Shown one piece after another: positions 15,284 through 23,336 of a stretch of DNA of 64,000 nt (position 1 is its first letter; each line of letters starts with the position of its first letter). The stretch lies in the IMG/VR virus record IMGVR_UViG_3300031111_000001, positions 1-64,000 of that record; one strand, 5' to 3'. The notes under the pieces are model-generated. The model ran no database searches and was not told the origin of the DNA. It worked only from the letters and a program-made list of their open reading frames with translations. The translations under genes and the position numbers were made by a program. This stretch comes from a virus.

Positions 15284-15358
15284 GAGGTCGTAGCTCAGAG
15301 GCAGAGCATCTGGCTTTTAACCAGTTGGTCGAAGGTTCGATCCCTTCCGGCCTCACCA
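15284..15358 (+). tRNA. tRNA-Lys(TTT), encoded CCA
   Basis: Acceptor GAGGTCG/CGGCCTC, anticodon stem TCTGG/CCAGT with loop CTTTTAA, T-loop TTCGATC, discriminator A and CCA. Confidence 0.93.
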
Positions 15359-15398
15359 TATTCACCAAGTGCAGTTCTCCTTGCTTTGGTTGGCCCGT

Positions 15399-15428
15399 GG
15401 CGGCGGGGCTAAACGCCGCCCATTTTTC
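15399..15428 (+). terminator. rho-independent terminator
   Basis: GGCGGCG (15399-15405) and CGCCGCC (15414-15420) around GGGCTAAA-type loop, then CATTTTTC. Confidence 0.8.
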
Positions 15429-15430
15429 TT

Positions 15431-15510
15431 AATGCCAAGGATTCTTGGCGTTAAGCCCCACAATGCCAAGGATTTTTGGCATTAAGTACCCCTCACAGCA
15501 TGCTGTGAGG
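15431..15510. repeat. two 25-bp imperfect palindromic repeats and a 20-bp perfect palindrome
   Basis: AATGCCAAGGATTCTTGGC (15431 on) and AATGCCAAGGATTTTTGGC (15462 on) are parts of a 25-bp direct repeat with two differences, 31 bp apart; each copy is itself a dyad. CCTCACAGCATGCTGTGAGG (15491-15510) is a perfect 20-bp palindrome. They sit between the tRNA-Lys and tRNA-Tyr genes upstream of the portal gene and could be operators or RNA processing hairpins. Confidence 0.6.
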
Positions 15511-15538
15511 CCAGCGGTGGCCTGTGCCCCGCTGCTTG

Positions 15539-15624
15539 GGGCGTATGGCCCGAATGGTAAGGCAGCGGACTGTAAATCCGTGCCCCGTAAGGGGTTGGTG
15601 GTTCGAATCCATCTGCGCCCACCA
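15539..15624 (+). tRNA. tRNA-Tyr(GTA), encoded CCA
   Basis: Acceptor GGGCGTA/TGCGCCC, anticodon stem GCGGA/TCCGT with loop CTGTAAA, class II variable arm GCCCCGTAAGGGG, T-loop TTCGAAT, CCA encoded. Confidence 0.93.
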
Positions 15625-15641
15625 GAATTTCAACACAAACT

Positions 15642-15674
15642 CGCCAATCCAATTTTGGATCGGCGGGTTTTTTA
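15642..15674 (+). terminator. terminator-like hairpin before the portal gene
   Basis: CGCC-(AA)-TCCA pairs with TGGAT-C-GGCG across 15642-15665, then GGTTTTTT. It would separate the tRNA block from the head genes. Confidence 0.65.
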
Positions 15675-15685
15675 TTGGAGGAACC

Positions 15686-17230
15686 ATGACCGTCGAGGAC
15701 AGCAAAGCAGCCCAGGTCAGTTCGATCATCGTTCGGCGACATCCCGAGTACCACCGGATGGTCAACAAGTGGGACTTCTGGCTCGACTCGTATCTTGCCC
15801 CTCTCGACGAGTATTCGATCAAATATCTCTTCAAGAACGAGAAAGAAGGCGATGACGAGTTCAAGCAGCGGTGCGAACGGGCATACCGCGAGAACCACAG
15901 CAAGCGTGTTGTGGACCTGATCAACACGTATCTCTTCAAAGAGGACGCCGTTCGTAAAACCGAAGACAAACAACTGAAGAATTTCATTGCAGACGCCGAT
16001 GGGCGCGGTCACAACCTGCGCCAGTTTTTCAAAGGCGTCTCGCTGTTCTCGTCCATCTTCGGGCGCGTTTATGTGGTCGTGGACCGCAAAGACCCGGAAA
16101 ACTACACCGGGACATACAAGGACAATCTGCAATCGTCCGTATACTGCTATCTGCTGCACCCGCAAGACGTGCTGGACATCGCTTTCGATGACTACGGCAA
16201 CGTCCGTTGGGCGTTGGTCAGGGAGCGTGTCCGTGACGATGAAGACCCATTCACATGCTCCGGTGAGATGCGGGATCGATACCGCCTCTGGACCGTTGGC
16301 AAGTGGTATCTCTGGGACGATGAAGGCAACGAGACGGGCAGCGGGAACACCGGCCTGGACTGCGTGCCGATTGTCCCAGTGAACAATGAAGAGACGTTGT
16401 CGGACTACTACGCGCCGTCTCTGATTTCCGACGTGTCGTATCTCGACAAGTCAATCTTCAATAACTACAGCCGCCTGGATGTAATCGTCGGGGATCAGAC
16501 CTTCTCCCAGTTGATCTTCCCTATCGAGGGTGCCCTGACGACTGCGGTGGCCGACGACCAAGAGATGCAGAAACAGATGATGGCCCGTGCCGTCAACCGC
16601 ATCCTGTTCTATTCGGCCAACAGCGAGGCCCGGCCCGAGTACATCTCGCCCGACGCATCCCAGGCCGAGTTTATTCTGAACATGATCCAGCACCAAACGA
16701 GGCAGTTGTATGCTTGTCTGGGTCTTCAGAACGAAGGCAATGGCGATACCAAGGACTACAAATCTGGACTCTCCAAGTCATACGACTTTGACAAGCTGAA
16801 CAAGTTGCTGGCCTCCAAGGCCGACAACCTTGAACAAGCCGAGATCAAGGTCTTCAACATCGTCAAGCAGTGGAAGGTCATCACTGCCGATGTCGAGGTT
16901 GATTACCCCGACGAATTCGACGTGAAGACTCTCGCGCAGGAAATCATGCTGGCGCAAGAGCTTTCGCTGCTGGATATCAGTCAGAAGTTCATCAAGGAGG
17001 TCTTCAAGCGCGTTGTCGCGAAGGCCCTGCCGAAGATTCCCGAAGAGAAGCTCAAAGAGATTCTCAAGGAAATCGAGGAGAAGGACTACGAGGCTGAGAT
17101 GGTGAAAGAGAACGTGTTCGACTTCGATCAGCAGAATAACGGCACCGACAAGGTCGCCGACAAAAAGAAAAAGGGGAAAGTTGGAGGTCGTCTCAAACAA
17201 GATCAGACGAAGTTTGATCAGGCCAATTAA
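15686..17230 (+). CDS. portal protein
   Basis: 514 residues from the ATG at 15686 behind GGAGGAACC; the longer frame upstream runs into the tRNA-Tyr gene. Sequence pattern and length match the SPP1-like portal group: helical N-terminus, PIVPVNNEE stem-region motif (about residue 231), a long helix ending in LKEILKEIEEKDYEAEM, and a basic tail. The portal is the dodecameric ring through which the terminase pumps DNA. Position directly before coiled-coil scaffold and capsid genes supports the call. Confidence 0.85.
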   Translation: MTVEDSKAAQVSSIIVRRHPEYHRMVNKWDFWLDSYLAPLDEYSIKYLFKNEKEGDDEFKQRCERAYRENHSKRVVDLINTYLFKEDAVRKTEDKQLKNFIADADGRGHNLRQFFKGVSLFSSIFGRVYVVVDRKDPENYTGTYKDNLQSSVYCYLLHPQDVLDIAFDDYGNVRWALVRERVRDDEDPFTCSGEMRDRYRLWTVGKWYLWDDEGNETGSGNTGLDCVPIVPVNNEETLSDYYAPSLISDVSYLDKSIFNNYSRLDVIVGDQTFSQLIFPIEGALTTAVADDQEMQKQMMARAVNRILFYSANSEARPEYISPDASQAEFILNMIQHQTRQLYACLGLQNEGNGDTKDYKSGLSKSYDFDKLNKLLASKADNLEQAEIKVFNIVKQWKVITADVEVDYPDEFDVKTLAQEIMLAQELSLLDISQKFIKEVFKRVVAKALPKIPEEKLKEILKEIEEKDYEAEMVKENVFDFDQQNNGTDKVADKKKKGKVGGRLKQDQTKFDQAN

Positions 17231-17242
17231 CTAGGGGGCGAC

Positions 17243-17644
17243 ATGACCACAGACGAGCGTCTCGCCAAGGTGGAGGCCCATCTTAGCGAGGTGAAATCCG
17301 AATTGTCTGGCATGCGCGGCCACGGAGAGCAACTGAGTCGTTTGACGGCTATGGTCAAGGATATCAAGGACCAGCTTGTCGCGATTACCAATCAGGGGTT
17401 CAACCGTTGTGCCGAGCGTCTTCAGATGGTTCGGGCACTGGAACAAAGGGTAGGTCGCCTGGAGGGCGGCGAATTTCCTGCAATGACTGCAATGGAAGCG
17501 AATCAAAAGGCCATTCGTGATGAACTGAAGGACATCAAGGCCCGCCTGATGCCGCTTGAGAAACGCATTCTCATGTGGATTGGCGGCTTGGGTCTGGTGG
17601 CCTTCGCTGCGCCGTTCGTTTTCCGCTACCTCATGGCGGGGTAG
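17243..17644 (+). CDS. coiled-coil protein with C-terminal membrane span
   Basis: 133 residues. Long heptad-type helices (ERLAKVEAHLSEVKSELSGM, LEQRVGRLEG, KAIRDELKDIKARLMPLEKR) end in one hydrophobic segment (MWIGGLGLVAFAAPFVFRYL, about residues 111-130). Such tail-anchored coiled-coil proteins are common between head genes, but their job is not known. A role at the inner membrane during lysis or head assembly is possible. Confidence 0.55.
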   Translation: MTTDERLAKVEAHLSEVKSELSGMRGHGEQLSRLTAMVKDIKDQLVAITNQGFNRCAERLQMVRALEQRVGRLEGGEFPAMTAMEANQKAIRDELKDIKARLMPLEKRILMWIGGLGLVAFAAPFVFRYLMAG

Positions 17645-17682
17645 TGTAAGCAGGGAGAACAACAACACTTTTAGGAGAAATC

Positions 17683-18537
17683 ATGCCGGATCAGGAATCC
17701 AAAACCGAGGGTCAGGAACCCAAAAACAACGGCGAGAACAACGAGCAGACTCAGGAGAAGACCTTCCCCGAAAGCGTGGTGAAGGAACTCCGTGAAGAAG
17801 CGGCGAAGAACCGTGTTGCCCGCCGGAAGGCCGAAGAAAAGGCCGACGAACTGTCTGTCGAACTGAAAGACCTCAAGTCCAAGTTGGACACCATCGATCT
17901 CGACGAACTGAAGGCCCTGCGCACCGAGAAGGCCCAGGCCGAGGAAGCCAAGAAGGAAGCCGAAAAGAAAGCCCTGGAGAAGAAGGGCGAGTACGACAAG
18001 CTGATCGAACTGGCAAAGTCCGAGGCCGAAGAAAAGGTCATCGAGGCCCAGAAGAAGGCCCAGGCCGAGATCGAAGCGCGAGAAGCGAAGCTGGCCGAAG
18101 CCGAGAAGGCTATCGAAGCCATGCGGCTTTCTCAGCGCAAGTCTCTGATCGACAACGCAATCGTCACGGCTGCTTCCAAAGCCGAGGCCATCGACCCCGA
18201 AGATATTCAGCTTCGCCTTGAGCGGATCGCTGAAGTCCAAGAGATCGACGGCAAAAATGTGGTGGTTCTCAAGGGCGACGACGATGAACCGCTGCGGGAC
18301 GAGGCTGGTAAGCTGAAAACCGTTGCTTCTTACGTCGAAGCCATGAAGAGCGACGAGCGCACCGCGCATCTCTTCAAGGGAGACAAAAAGGGAGCCGGTT
18401 CTCAGACGAAGCCCAATTCCGGCGGCAACTCCGACAACCCCTTCAAAACCGGCAACCTGACGGAACAGTCCCGTCTGTTCCGTGAGAACCCCGCCCAGGC
18501 CAAGGCCCTTGCAAAAGCTGCGGGTATCGACCTGTAG
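17683..18537 (+). CDS. head scaffolding protein
   Basis: 284 residues. An acidic, disordered N-terminus is followed by a long uninterrupted helix rich in Glu, Lys and Ala (about residues 30-150), then a mixed region and a short basic C-terminus (RLFRENPAQAKALAKAAGI). Composition, length and its place immediately before the major capsid gene are those of phage scaffolding proteins, which guide prohead assembly and leave before packaging. No protease motif is seen. Confidence 0.8.
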   Translation: MPDQESKTEGQEPKNNGENNEQTQEKTFPESVVKELREEAAKNRVARRKAEEKADELSVELKDLKSKLDTIDLDELKALRTEKAQAEEAKKEAEKKALEKKGEYDKLIELAKSEAEEKVIEAQKKAQAEIEAREAKLAEAEKAIEAMRLSQRKSLIDNAIVTAASKAEAIDPEDIQLRLERIAEVQEIDGKNVVVLKGDDDEPLRDEAGKLKTVASYVEAMKSDERTAHLFKGDKKGAGSQTKPNSGGNSDNPFKTGNLTEQSRLFRENPAQAKALAKAAGIDL

Positions 18538-18586
18538 TTTTTTTTGACATTCAAAAACAATCGTGATATGATAGGAGATTTTTCGT

Positions 18587-19567
18587 ATGCCGACTGCAAC
18601 ACTCACCAAGATCGCCGATTCCATCGAACCGGCCATCTGGAACGCCTATTTCCGCACCAAGATCAACGAGAAGAACGCCCTGGTGGATTCCGGCATCGCC
18701 GTGCCCGATCCCGAACTGGACATTCTCGCTGGTTCGGGCGGCACCATCGTCAACATGCCCTACTGGAACGACATCGACGGCGAGGATGAAGTCCTGGCCG
18801 ACGACACCGCGCTGACCCCCGGCAAGATCACCGCTGGTCAGGACATGGCCCGTCTGCACGGACGCGGCAAGGCCTGGGGTGCCAACGACCTCGTCAAGGT
18901 CATCGCCGGTTCCGACCCGATGGCCGCAATCGCCGACCGCGTGGCCGCGTACTGGAAGCGCCGGGAGCAGGTGTTCATGCTGAAGACCCTGGAAGGCGTC
19001 TTCGGTGTCGCCGCCATGGCCGACCACATTCTCGACGTGTCCGCTGACGACTCCACGGGCGACAAGGTGGACGGCTCCATCATGATCGACGCCGTGACCC
19101 TGCTGGGCGACAACGCCGACGTGCTGACCGCCATCTGCATCCATTCCGGCGTCTACAAGCAGATGCAGAAGAACAACCTGATCGACTTCGTCGAGGAATC
19201 CGACGCCAAGGTCCGCATCCCGTACTACCAGGGCAAGCGCGTGCTGGTGGACGACAACATGCCGGTGGCCTCTTGCGCCAGCGGTGGCGGCAAAATCTAC
19301 ACCTCCTACCTGTTCGGCCCCGGTGCCATCGGCAAGGGCGAAGGCTACGTGCCCGTGCCCGTCGAAGGTGACCGCGACTCCCTGGCCGGTGAGGACGTGC
19401 TGATCACCCGGCGTGCCTTCCTGCTGCACTGCCGTGGCATCAAGTGGAACGAGGCCAGCGTGGACGGGCCTTTCCCGACCAACGACGAAGTCGCCACCGC
19501 CGCCAACTGGACCCGCGTGTACCAGCCGAAGGACATCCGCGTGGTCGCGCTGAAGACCAACGGCTAA
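18587..19567 (+). CDS. major capsid protein (HK97 fold)
   Basis: 326 residues. The sequence follows the phage coat family that begins with a short helix (TKIADSIEPAIWNAYFRTKI), an SGIAVPDPEL and TIVNMPYWNDIDGE N-arm, and contains VDDNMPV and RGIKWNE motifs near the end, typical of phages with separate scaffold and no protease. The gene lies directly after the scaffold. A TTGACA-17-TATGAT match at 18544-18572 lies just upstream, with AGGAG at 18573-18577. Confidence 0.9.
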   Translation: MPTATLTKIADSIEPAIWNAYFRTKINEKNALVDSGIAVPDPELDILAGSGGTIVNMPYWNDIDGEDEVLADDTALTPGKITAGQDMARLHGRGKAWGANDLVKVIAGSDPMAAIADRVAAYWKRREQVFMLKTLEGVFGVAAMADHILDVSADDSTGDKVDGSIMIDAVTLLGDNADVLTAICIHSGVYKQMQKNNLIDFVEESDAKVRIPYYQGKRVLVDDNMPVASCASGGGKIYTSYLFGPGAIGKGEGYVPVPVEGDRDSLAGEDVLITRRAFLLHCRGIKWNEASVDGPFPTNDEVATAANWTRVYQPKDIRVVALKTNG

Positions 19568-19598
19568 TGGACGGCGCATCTGCGCCTACGCCTACTCC

Positions 19599-19632
19599 GG
19601 GGGCCTCCACATTGGAGGCCCCCTTTCTTTTT
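19599..19632 (+). terminator. terminator after the capsid gene
   Basis: GGGGGCCTCCA (19599-19609) and TGGAGGCCCCC (19613-19623) are a perfect 11-bp hairpin with a three-base loop, followed by TTTCTTTTT. Confidence 0.9.
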
Positions 19633-19646
19633 ACAAGGAGATCACC

Positions 19647-19850
19647 ATGGGACTGATGACGTTCCGTCACTACCGCGCCCAAGTGGACAAAGAGGCCGAG
19701 CAAAAGGCCAAGAAGGAAGCCGAGGCCAAGAAAGCCGAAACCCAGAAGGAAGCCGAGGCCAAGAAGGAAGCCAAGAAGGCCGCTCCTGCTGCCAGGGCCA
19801 AGAGAGCCACCAAGAAGGCCGAGGTCAAGGAAGTCAAGGGCGACGAGTAG
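19647..19850 (+). CDS. Lys/Glu/Ala-rich small protein
   Basis: 67 residues. After MGLMTFRHYRAQ it is nearly all charged helix (KKEAEAKKAETQKEAEAKKE) with a basic patch (RAKRATKKAEVKEVK). Proteins of this composition often follow capsid genes and may act on DNA or as accessory head proteins; some carry a lipobox or HeH motif, not seen here. Strong AAGGAG binding site. Confidence 0.55.
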   Translation: MGLMTFRHYRAQVDKEAEQKAKKEAEAKKAETQKEAEAKKEAKKAAPAARAKRATKKAEVKEVKGDE

Positions 19851-19877
19851 ATCACCTTCTGACGCAAGGAGGCTGTA

Positions 19878-20348
19878 ATGCCAATCGTCACCGTTGGAAC
19901 CAACTCCTACATCTCCATCGAGGACGCCGACGAGGCTCTTGATGAACGCTACATGACGGACGACTGGTTCCAGTTGGATGATGACAATAAGGCCCGTCTC
20001 CTGATCATGGCGACAAGACAGATCGACAGACTGCCGTGCAAGTATGACAGTGCAACGGAGGAGCAAACACTCCGATACCCAATTGTACTGTCAGACGGCA
20101 CCACCCCGGCTGGCCTGGAACACGCCCAAGAAGCTGTTCTTGAACAGGCATGGTACATGTTCCGTAACTACGAGAACATTCAGGGTGCGCAGGACCAGTC
20201 GATCAACAACATTCGCTCTGAGAACCTTGGGGCGATCCAGACGGCCAAGTCCAATGCCGGATTCAACCCCTTCAAGCTCTATGCGCCTGAAGCACTCAGG
20301 CTCATGTCGGAGTTTACTGATTTCAAAATGAAAATCAGCAGGGGGTAG
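19878..20348 (+). CDS. head-tail adaptor (gp6/gp15-like)
   Basis: 156 residues, mainly helical, beginning MPIVTVGTNSYISIEDADEAL with the DADEALDERYMTDDWFQLDD pattern of the phage head-completion adaptors that are often labelled DnaT-like. ATRQIDRLPCKYD and the helix around LEHAQEAVLEQAWYM fit the same family. These proteins dock under the portal to extend the channel. Position after the capsid gene agrees. Confidence 0.75.
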   Translation: MPIVTVGTNSYISIEDADEALDERYMTDDWFQLDDDNKARLLIMATRQIDRLPCKYDSATEEQTLRYPIVLSDGTTPAGLEHAQEAVLEQAWYMFRNYENIQGAQDQSINNIRSENLGAIQTAKSNAGFNPFKLYAPEALRLMSEFTDFKMKISRG

Positions 20349-20351
20349 GTC

Positions 20352-21206
20352 ATGGCGCAGATCAGGTATGAGGATGTTGCAGAGCATCTTCAGATCACTC
20401 AGCGCGAGTTTGAGCTTCTGTCGCAAGCAGAAATCAAGGAGTTACTGGGGATTTATGACGATGGCCTGAAGTCCATCATGCTCGACTTCCGGTACTATCT
20501 GCAAGACGAAACATTCTACACCAACAAGAAACAACGGGCGTTGATGATTAAGGTCAACGCTTCTCTTGGTCGCTTTGAAGAGCGGTTCACCGAGCGGCTT
20601 TCATCCTCGATAAATAGCGCAACGTCTCTTGCGAATGAATCTGCAAGGGACGACATCACACGGTCTGGGTTGCCGATCAAGCATGACGAAGAGTTTCATA
20701 AGAAGCTCCGTGCCCGGCTGGTCCAGAATGCGACTGAAGATGCCTACGACTACATTGCCGGGCAGACGAAGCGCATGTCCATGCAGATGAAACAACACCT
20801 CCGGGCGACCTCTGCCGAGGTGTTCCGAAGGGCTGCTGCTGGTGGCCTCACACAACGTGAGGCTGCGCGTGAGATTCAATCCCAGATCAAAAGGGATGAC
20901 CCGCAGTTCAAGTTCGTGGATCGCGCTGGTCGTAGGTGGGATTCTGAGAAGTACTTCCACATGCTGGCCTTCACGGTCATCCAGAACGCCCGCCGGGAAG
21001 CCTACGTCGAGACGTGCGTGCAGGAGGGTCATGACCTCGTCATGATCTCTGCGCATCAAGCTATTGATCGCTGCCGCCCGTGGGAGAATCGCATCCTCTC
21101 ACTGACGGGGAAGACCAAGGGCTATCCCACTTACGCGCAATCCAAGGCAAGCGGAGACATTTGGCATCCACGATGCCGACACTTCCTCATTGCCGTCAAT
21201 CCATAA
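20352..21206 (+). CDS. minor head protein (Mu gpF / minor capsid 2-like)
   Basis: 284 residues. The C-terminal half carries AAAGGLTQREAAREIQSQI, AFTVIQNARREAYVE, and the diagnostic ending HPRCRHFLIAV, the pattern of phage minor capsid protein 2 and MuF-like proteins, usually ejected with DNA or bound inside the head near the portal. The N-terminal half is a helical region. It lies among the connector genes rather than directly behind the portal, a slightly unusual order. Confidence 0.75.
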   Translation: MAQIRYEDVAEHLQITQREFELLSQAEIKELLGIYDDGLKSIMLDFRYYLQDETFYTNKKQRALMIKVNASLGRFEERFTERLSSSINSATSLANESARDDITRSGLPIKHDEEFHKKLRARLVQNATEDAYDYIAGQTKRMSMQMKQHLRATSAEVFRRAAAGGLTQREAAREIQSQIKRDDPQFKFVDRAGRRWDSEKYFHMLAFTVIQNARREAYVETCVQEGHDLVMISAHQAIDRCRPWENRILSLTGKTKGYPTYAQSKASGDIWHPRCRHFLIAVNP

Positions 21207-21215
21207 GGGACTCTC

Positions 21216-21545
21216 ATGCAGTTCAAGTCAACTGTCTCCGTGGTCTACAACACATACAATGGCTATGGCGAAGAGGTCGAATCATACCGCGAGTATATGA
21301 AGTGCGCAATTGTGAAACTTAACAAGAGCATCGCGCAGACCATTACGGATCGAACACGCGACTACGACATGAAGTTCATCACATCGTACAAGAGTTTCGC
21401 GCCGTACAAAGACCTCTTGAGCGACGACTCTCTGACCTTCGTTTACGAAGACGTGGAGTACAAGCCCCTTGTGGTGTCCCGCATCAATGATTCGACGGGC
21501 AAAACAAAGTACGTCGAGATCGAACTGAAAGAAAAGGTGAAGTAG
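21216..21545 (+). CDS. putative head closure protein
   Basis: 109 residues, beta-rich (QFKSTVSVVYNTYNGYGEEV ... YKPLVVSRIND ... TKYVEIELKEKVK), of the size and place of the stopper that closes the head channel in siphoviruses (HK97 gp7/SPP1 gp16 group). No diagnostic motif, so the call rests on gene order between the adaptor and the gp10-like gene. Confidence 0.5.
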   Translation: MQFKSTVSVVYNTYNGYGEEVESYREYMKCAIVKLNKSIAQTITDRTRDYDMKFITSYKSFAPYKDLLSDDSLTFVYEDVEYKPLVVSRINDSTGKTKYVEIELKEKVK

Positions 21546-21546
21546 G

Positions 21547-22023
21547 TTGAGGCAAAAAGTCAAGGTCGAAGGCATCGACGCAATGATCGGCAGATTGAAA
21601 CTCATTGGGGCCGACGTACAAGCTGCCGCGAAAGACGCCCTCCAAGAGGCAGTGGACCTCATAAAAGAAGAGAGCGTCAGTCGCGCCCCAGTTGATACGG
21701 GCGACCTTGAAGAATGTCACGAAACAAAAGTCCATGCGTTCAAAGCCCTCAAGAAGGTGGTTGGGATCGTCTACATCGACGACTCTAAGATGCATGAGTT
21801 TCACTACACACCAACATCCAGCTACGCCATCATCATGCATGAGCATCTCGCTCCGTATGGTTCTGGTGAATACCACATGCGGGAAAAATCGCTGAAGAAG
21901 AGTGCCGCAGGGCACGATGTCGGCGGCAAGTTCCTGCTCCGCGCCCTTGAGGACAACCGGGAACGGATCAACGAGATCATCCGAGAGCGCCTTGCAGCGG
22001 TGTTTCAAAGGGGGATCAGATGA
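21547..22023 (+). CDS. HK97 gp10-like neck/tail-completion protein
   Basis: 158 residues from a TTG at 21547, directly after the previous stop. It has the gp10 pattern: a helix with ALQEAVDLIKEESVSRAPVDTGDLEECH (SRAPVDTGxL motif), VYIDDSKMHEFHY, and YAIIMHEHLAPYGSGEYHM. Members of this family join head and tail. Its end overlaps the next gene by four bases. Confidence 0.8.
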   Translation: MRQKVKVEGIDAMIGRLKLIGADVQAAAKDALQEAVDLIKEESVSRAPVDTGDLEECHETKVHAFKALKKVVGIVYIDDSKMHEFHYTPTSSYAIIMHEHLAPYGSGEYHMREKSLKKSAAGHDVGGKFLLRALEDNRERINEIIRERLAAVFQRGIR

Positions 22024-22406
22024 TTTCAGCAGTGCTACGAGACTACCTCGCAACCCAATTCGGGCTTGTGTCTGGCAAGGACATCTTTGCCGAAACAGGC
22101 CAGGGTGAGAAATACGTCCTTGTGAAGGACTCATATCCGAGGCCGTGGACAGGGATGCCCAGTGAGTTCCGTACCAGTCATATCCAAATCACCGTAAAGG
22201 GATATGACGTTGAAGAAGGCTACCTTCTCTCACAGAGAATTGTGAATGCTCTGAAACCACTCCACGGCACATTCACGCTTGGCAACGAGACGTTTATCGT
22301 TCGTTCAGTCAAGTCTGTCGGATTGCCACTGCTGGCGACATACAAGACATTCCGTGCATATTCAACAAACTTTTCCGTGAGTTACATTTACGACCTCACG
22401 GAGTAA
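22020..22406 (+). CDS. tail terminator protein
   Basis: 128 residues, with the length and beta-alpha pattern of phage tail terminators: FAETGQGEKYVLVKDSYPRP near residue 23, ITVKGYDVEEGYLLSQRIVN near 57, and a C-terminal strand pair. The gene lies between the gp10-like protein and the tail tube, the usual place. It would cap the tube and fix tail length together with the tape measure. Confidence 0.7.
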   Translation: MISAVLRDYLATQFGLVSGKDIFAETGQGEKYVLVKDSYPRPWTGMPSEFRTSHIQITVKGYDVEEGYLLSQRIVNALKPLHGTFTLGNETFIVRSVKSVGLPLLATYKTFRAYSTNFSVSYIYDLTE

Positions 22407-22432
22407 CACATTTCCAATAGGAGATTGCCAAA

Positions 22433-22945
22433 ATGGCGAAAGACGCTACCGCCGTTCAGATGGGCGTGTGCGACGTGACCTTCAATGCCGTGGACCTGGG
22501 CTACACCAGTGGCGGCGTGTCGGTTTCCATGTCCACCGAGTCCAACGAGGTCACCGTGGATCAGGAAGACGTGCCCATTTCCGAACGCATCACCAAGATG
22601 AATTTCGAAATCAAAGTCCCCATGGCCGAGTACGATCTCTCCCGGTTCGCCACCCTGCTGCCCGGTGCCACCCTGGTCGTGGACTCCGTGGACGAAACCA
22701 AGATGAAGCTGGTCCTGTCGGGCGAATCCGGCACCAACCTGCTGAACATGGCGAAGGAACTGATCATCACCCCTGCCGATGGCACCGACAATGACAAGGT
22801 CACCCTGCATCACGCCATCCCCGTGCCCAGCATGGAGTTCGCCTACGAGAAGGACAATCAGCGCGTTTTCGAGGTGACCTTCAAGGCCATGAAGGGCGTC
22901 AACGGTTTCGTCACCTTCGGCGACGTGACTGCCTCCGCTTCGTAA
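22433..22945 (+). CDS. major tail tube protein
   Basis: 170 residues. Beta-sandwich pattern with DVTFNAVDLGYTSGGVSVSM at the N-terminus and ELIITPADGTDNDKVTLHHA with MEFAYEKDNQRVFEVTFKAM at the C-terminus, as in siphovirus tail tube proteins. Strong GGAGATTGCCAAA binding site and GC-rich codon use suggest high expression. A clear paralogue is found at 27662, on the other side of the tape measure gene. Confidence 0.85.
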   Translation: MAKDATAVQMGVCDVTFNAVDLGYTSGGVSVSMSTESNEVTVDQEDVPISERITKMNFEIKVPMAEYDLSRFATLLPGATLVVDSVDETKMKLVLSGESGTNLLNMAKELIITPADGTDNDKVTLHHAIPVPSMEFAYEKDNQRVFEVTFKAMKGVNGFVTFGDVTASAS

Positions 22946-22989
22946 GCAGCAGCCCTGCTAGGCCCTAGACCAACAAACCAATCAACCAG

Positions 22990-23023
22990 AAAGGGGTGCC
23001 TCCCATGGGCACCCCTTTCTTTT
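22990..23023 (+). terminator. terminator after the tube gene
   Basis: AAAGGGGTGCC (22990-23000) pairs with GGCACCCCTTT (23008-23018), then CTTTT. It would lower expression of the chaperone and tape measure genes relative to the tube. Confidence 0.85.
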
Positions 23024-23039
23024 CGCATGGAGTGAAAAC

Positions 23040-23336
23040 ATGAAAGTTATCAATCTCGACAAGTTCAAGACCGAAACTCAGGTTCAACTGGACGGCAAGA
23101 CCTACACCGTCAAGGGCATGACCGTCGAGCAGTGGCTCAACGACTCCGATGGTGACGGCGTCGAGAAGACCGAACGCGAGAAGTTTGTGGAAACCCTGGA
23201 TCGCATTGCCGGGATGTCCGACATTCCGGTCGAAGTTCTGAAGGTCCAGCAGTTCAGCGTCCTGACCGCTCTGATGCAGGTTGCGCAGGGCCTGGACCCC
23301 AACGCCCCCAAGGAAGAGGGTGACGAGGGAAAGTAA
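23040..23336 (+). CDS. tail assembly chaperone G-type
   Basis: 98 residues. A short beta start (MKVINLDKFKTETQVQLDGK) and helices (WLNDSDGDGVEKTEREKFVE) with an acidic tail (PKEEGDEGK) fit the G protein of siphovirus tail chaperones. The last codons read G GGA AAG TAA, so the slippery heptamer GGGAAAG (23327-23333) is in the correct register immediately before the stop, as in phage lambda. Ribosomes slipping back one base here would make the G-T fusion. Confidence 0.85.
   Translation: MKVINLDKFKTETQVQLDGKTYTVKGMTVEQWLNDSDGDGVEKTEREKFVETLDRIAGMSDIPVEVLKVQQFSVLTALMQVAQGLDPNAPKEEGDEGK
23327..23333 (+). promoter_or_regulatory. programmed -1 frameshift site GGGAAAG
   Basis: X-XXY-YYZ heptamer in the frame of the upstream gene, followed directly by its TAA. 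After a -1 shift, reading continues at 23333 into the frame open from 23324 to 23644. Confidence 0.85.

Noticed and set aside
18544-18572. TTGACA-17-TATGAT promoter for the capsid gene
   Set aside because: The boxes are consensus-like, but the predicted start site would fall after the AGGAG ribosome binding site, giving an almost leaderless mRNA; kept only as a note.
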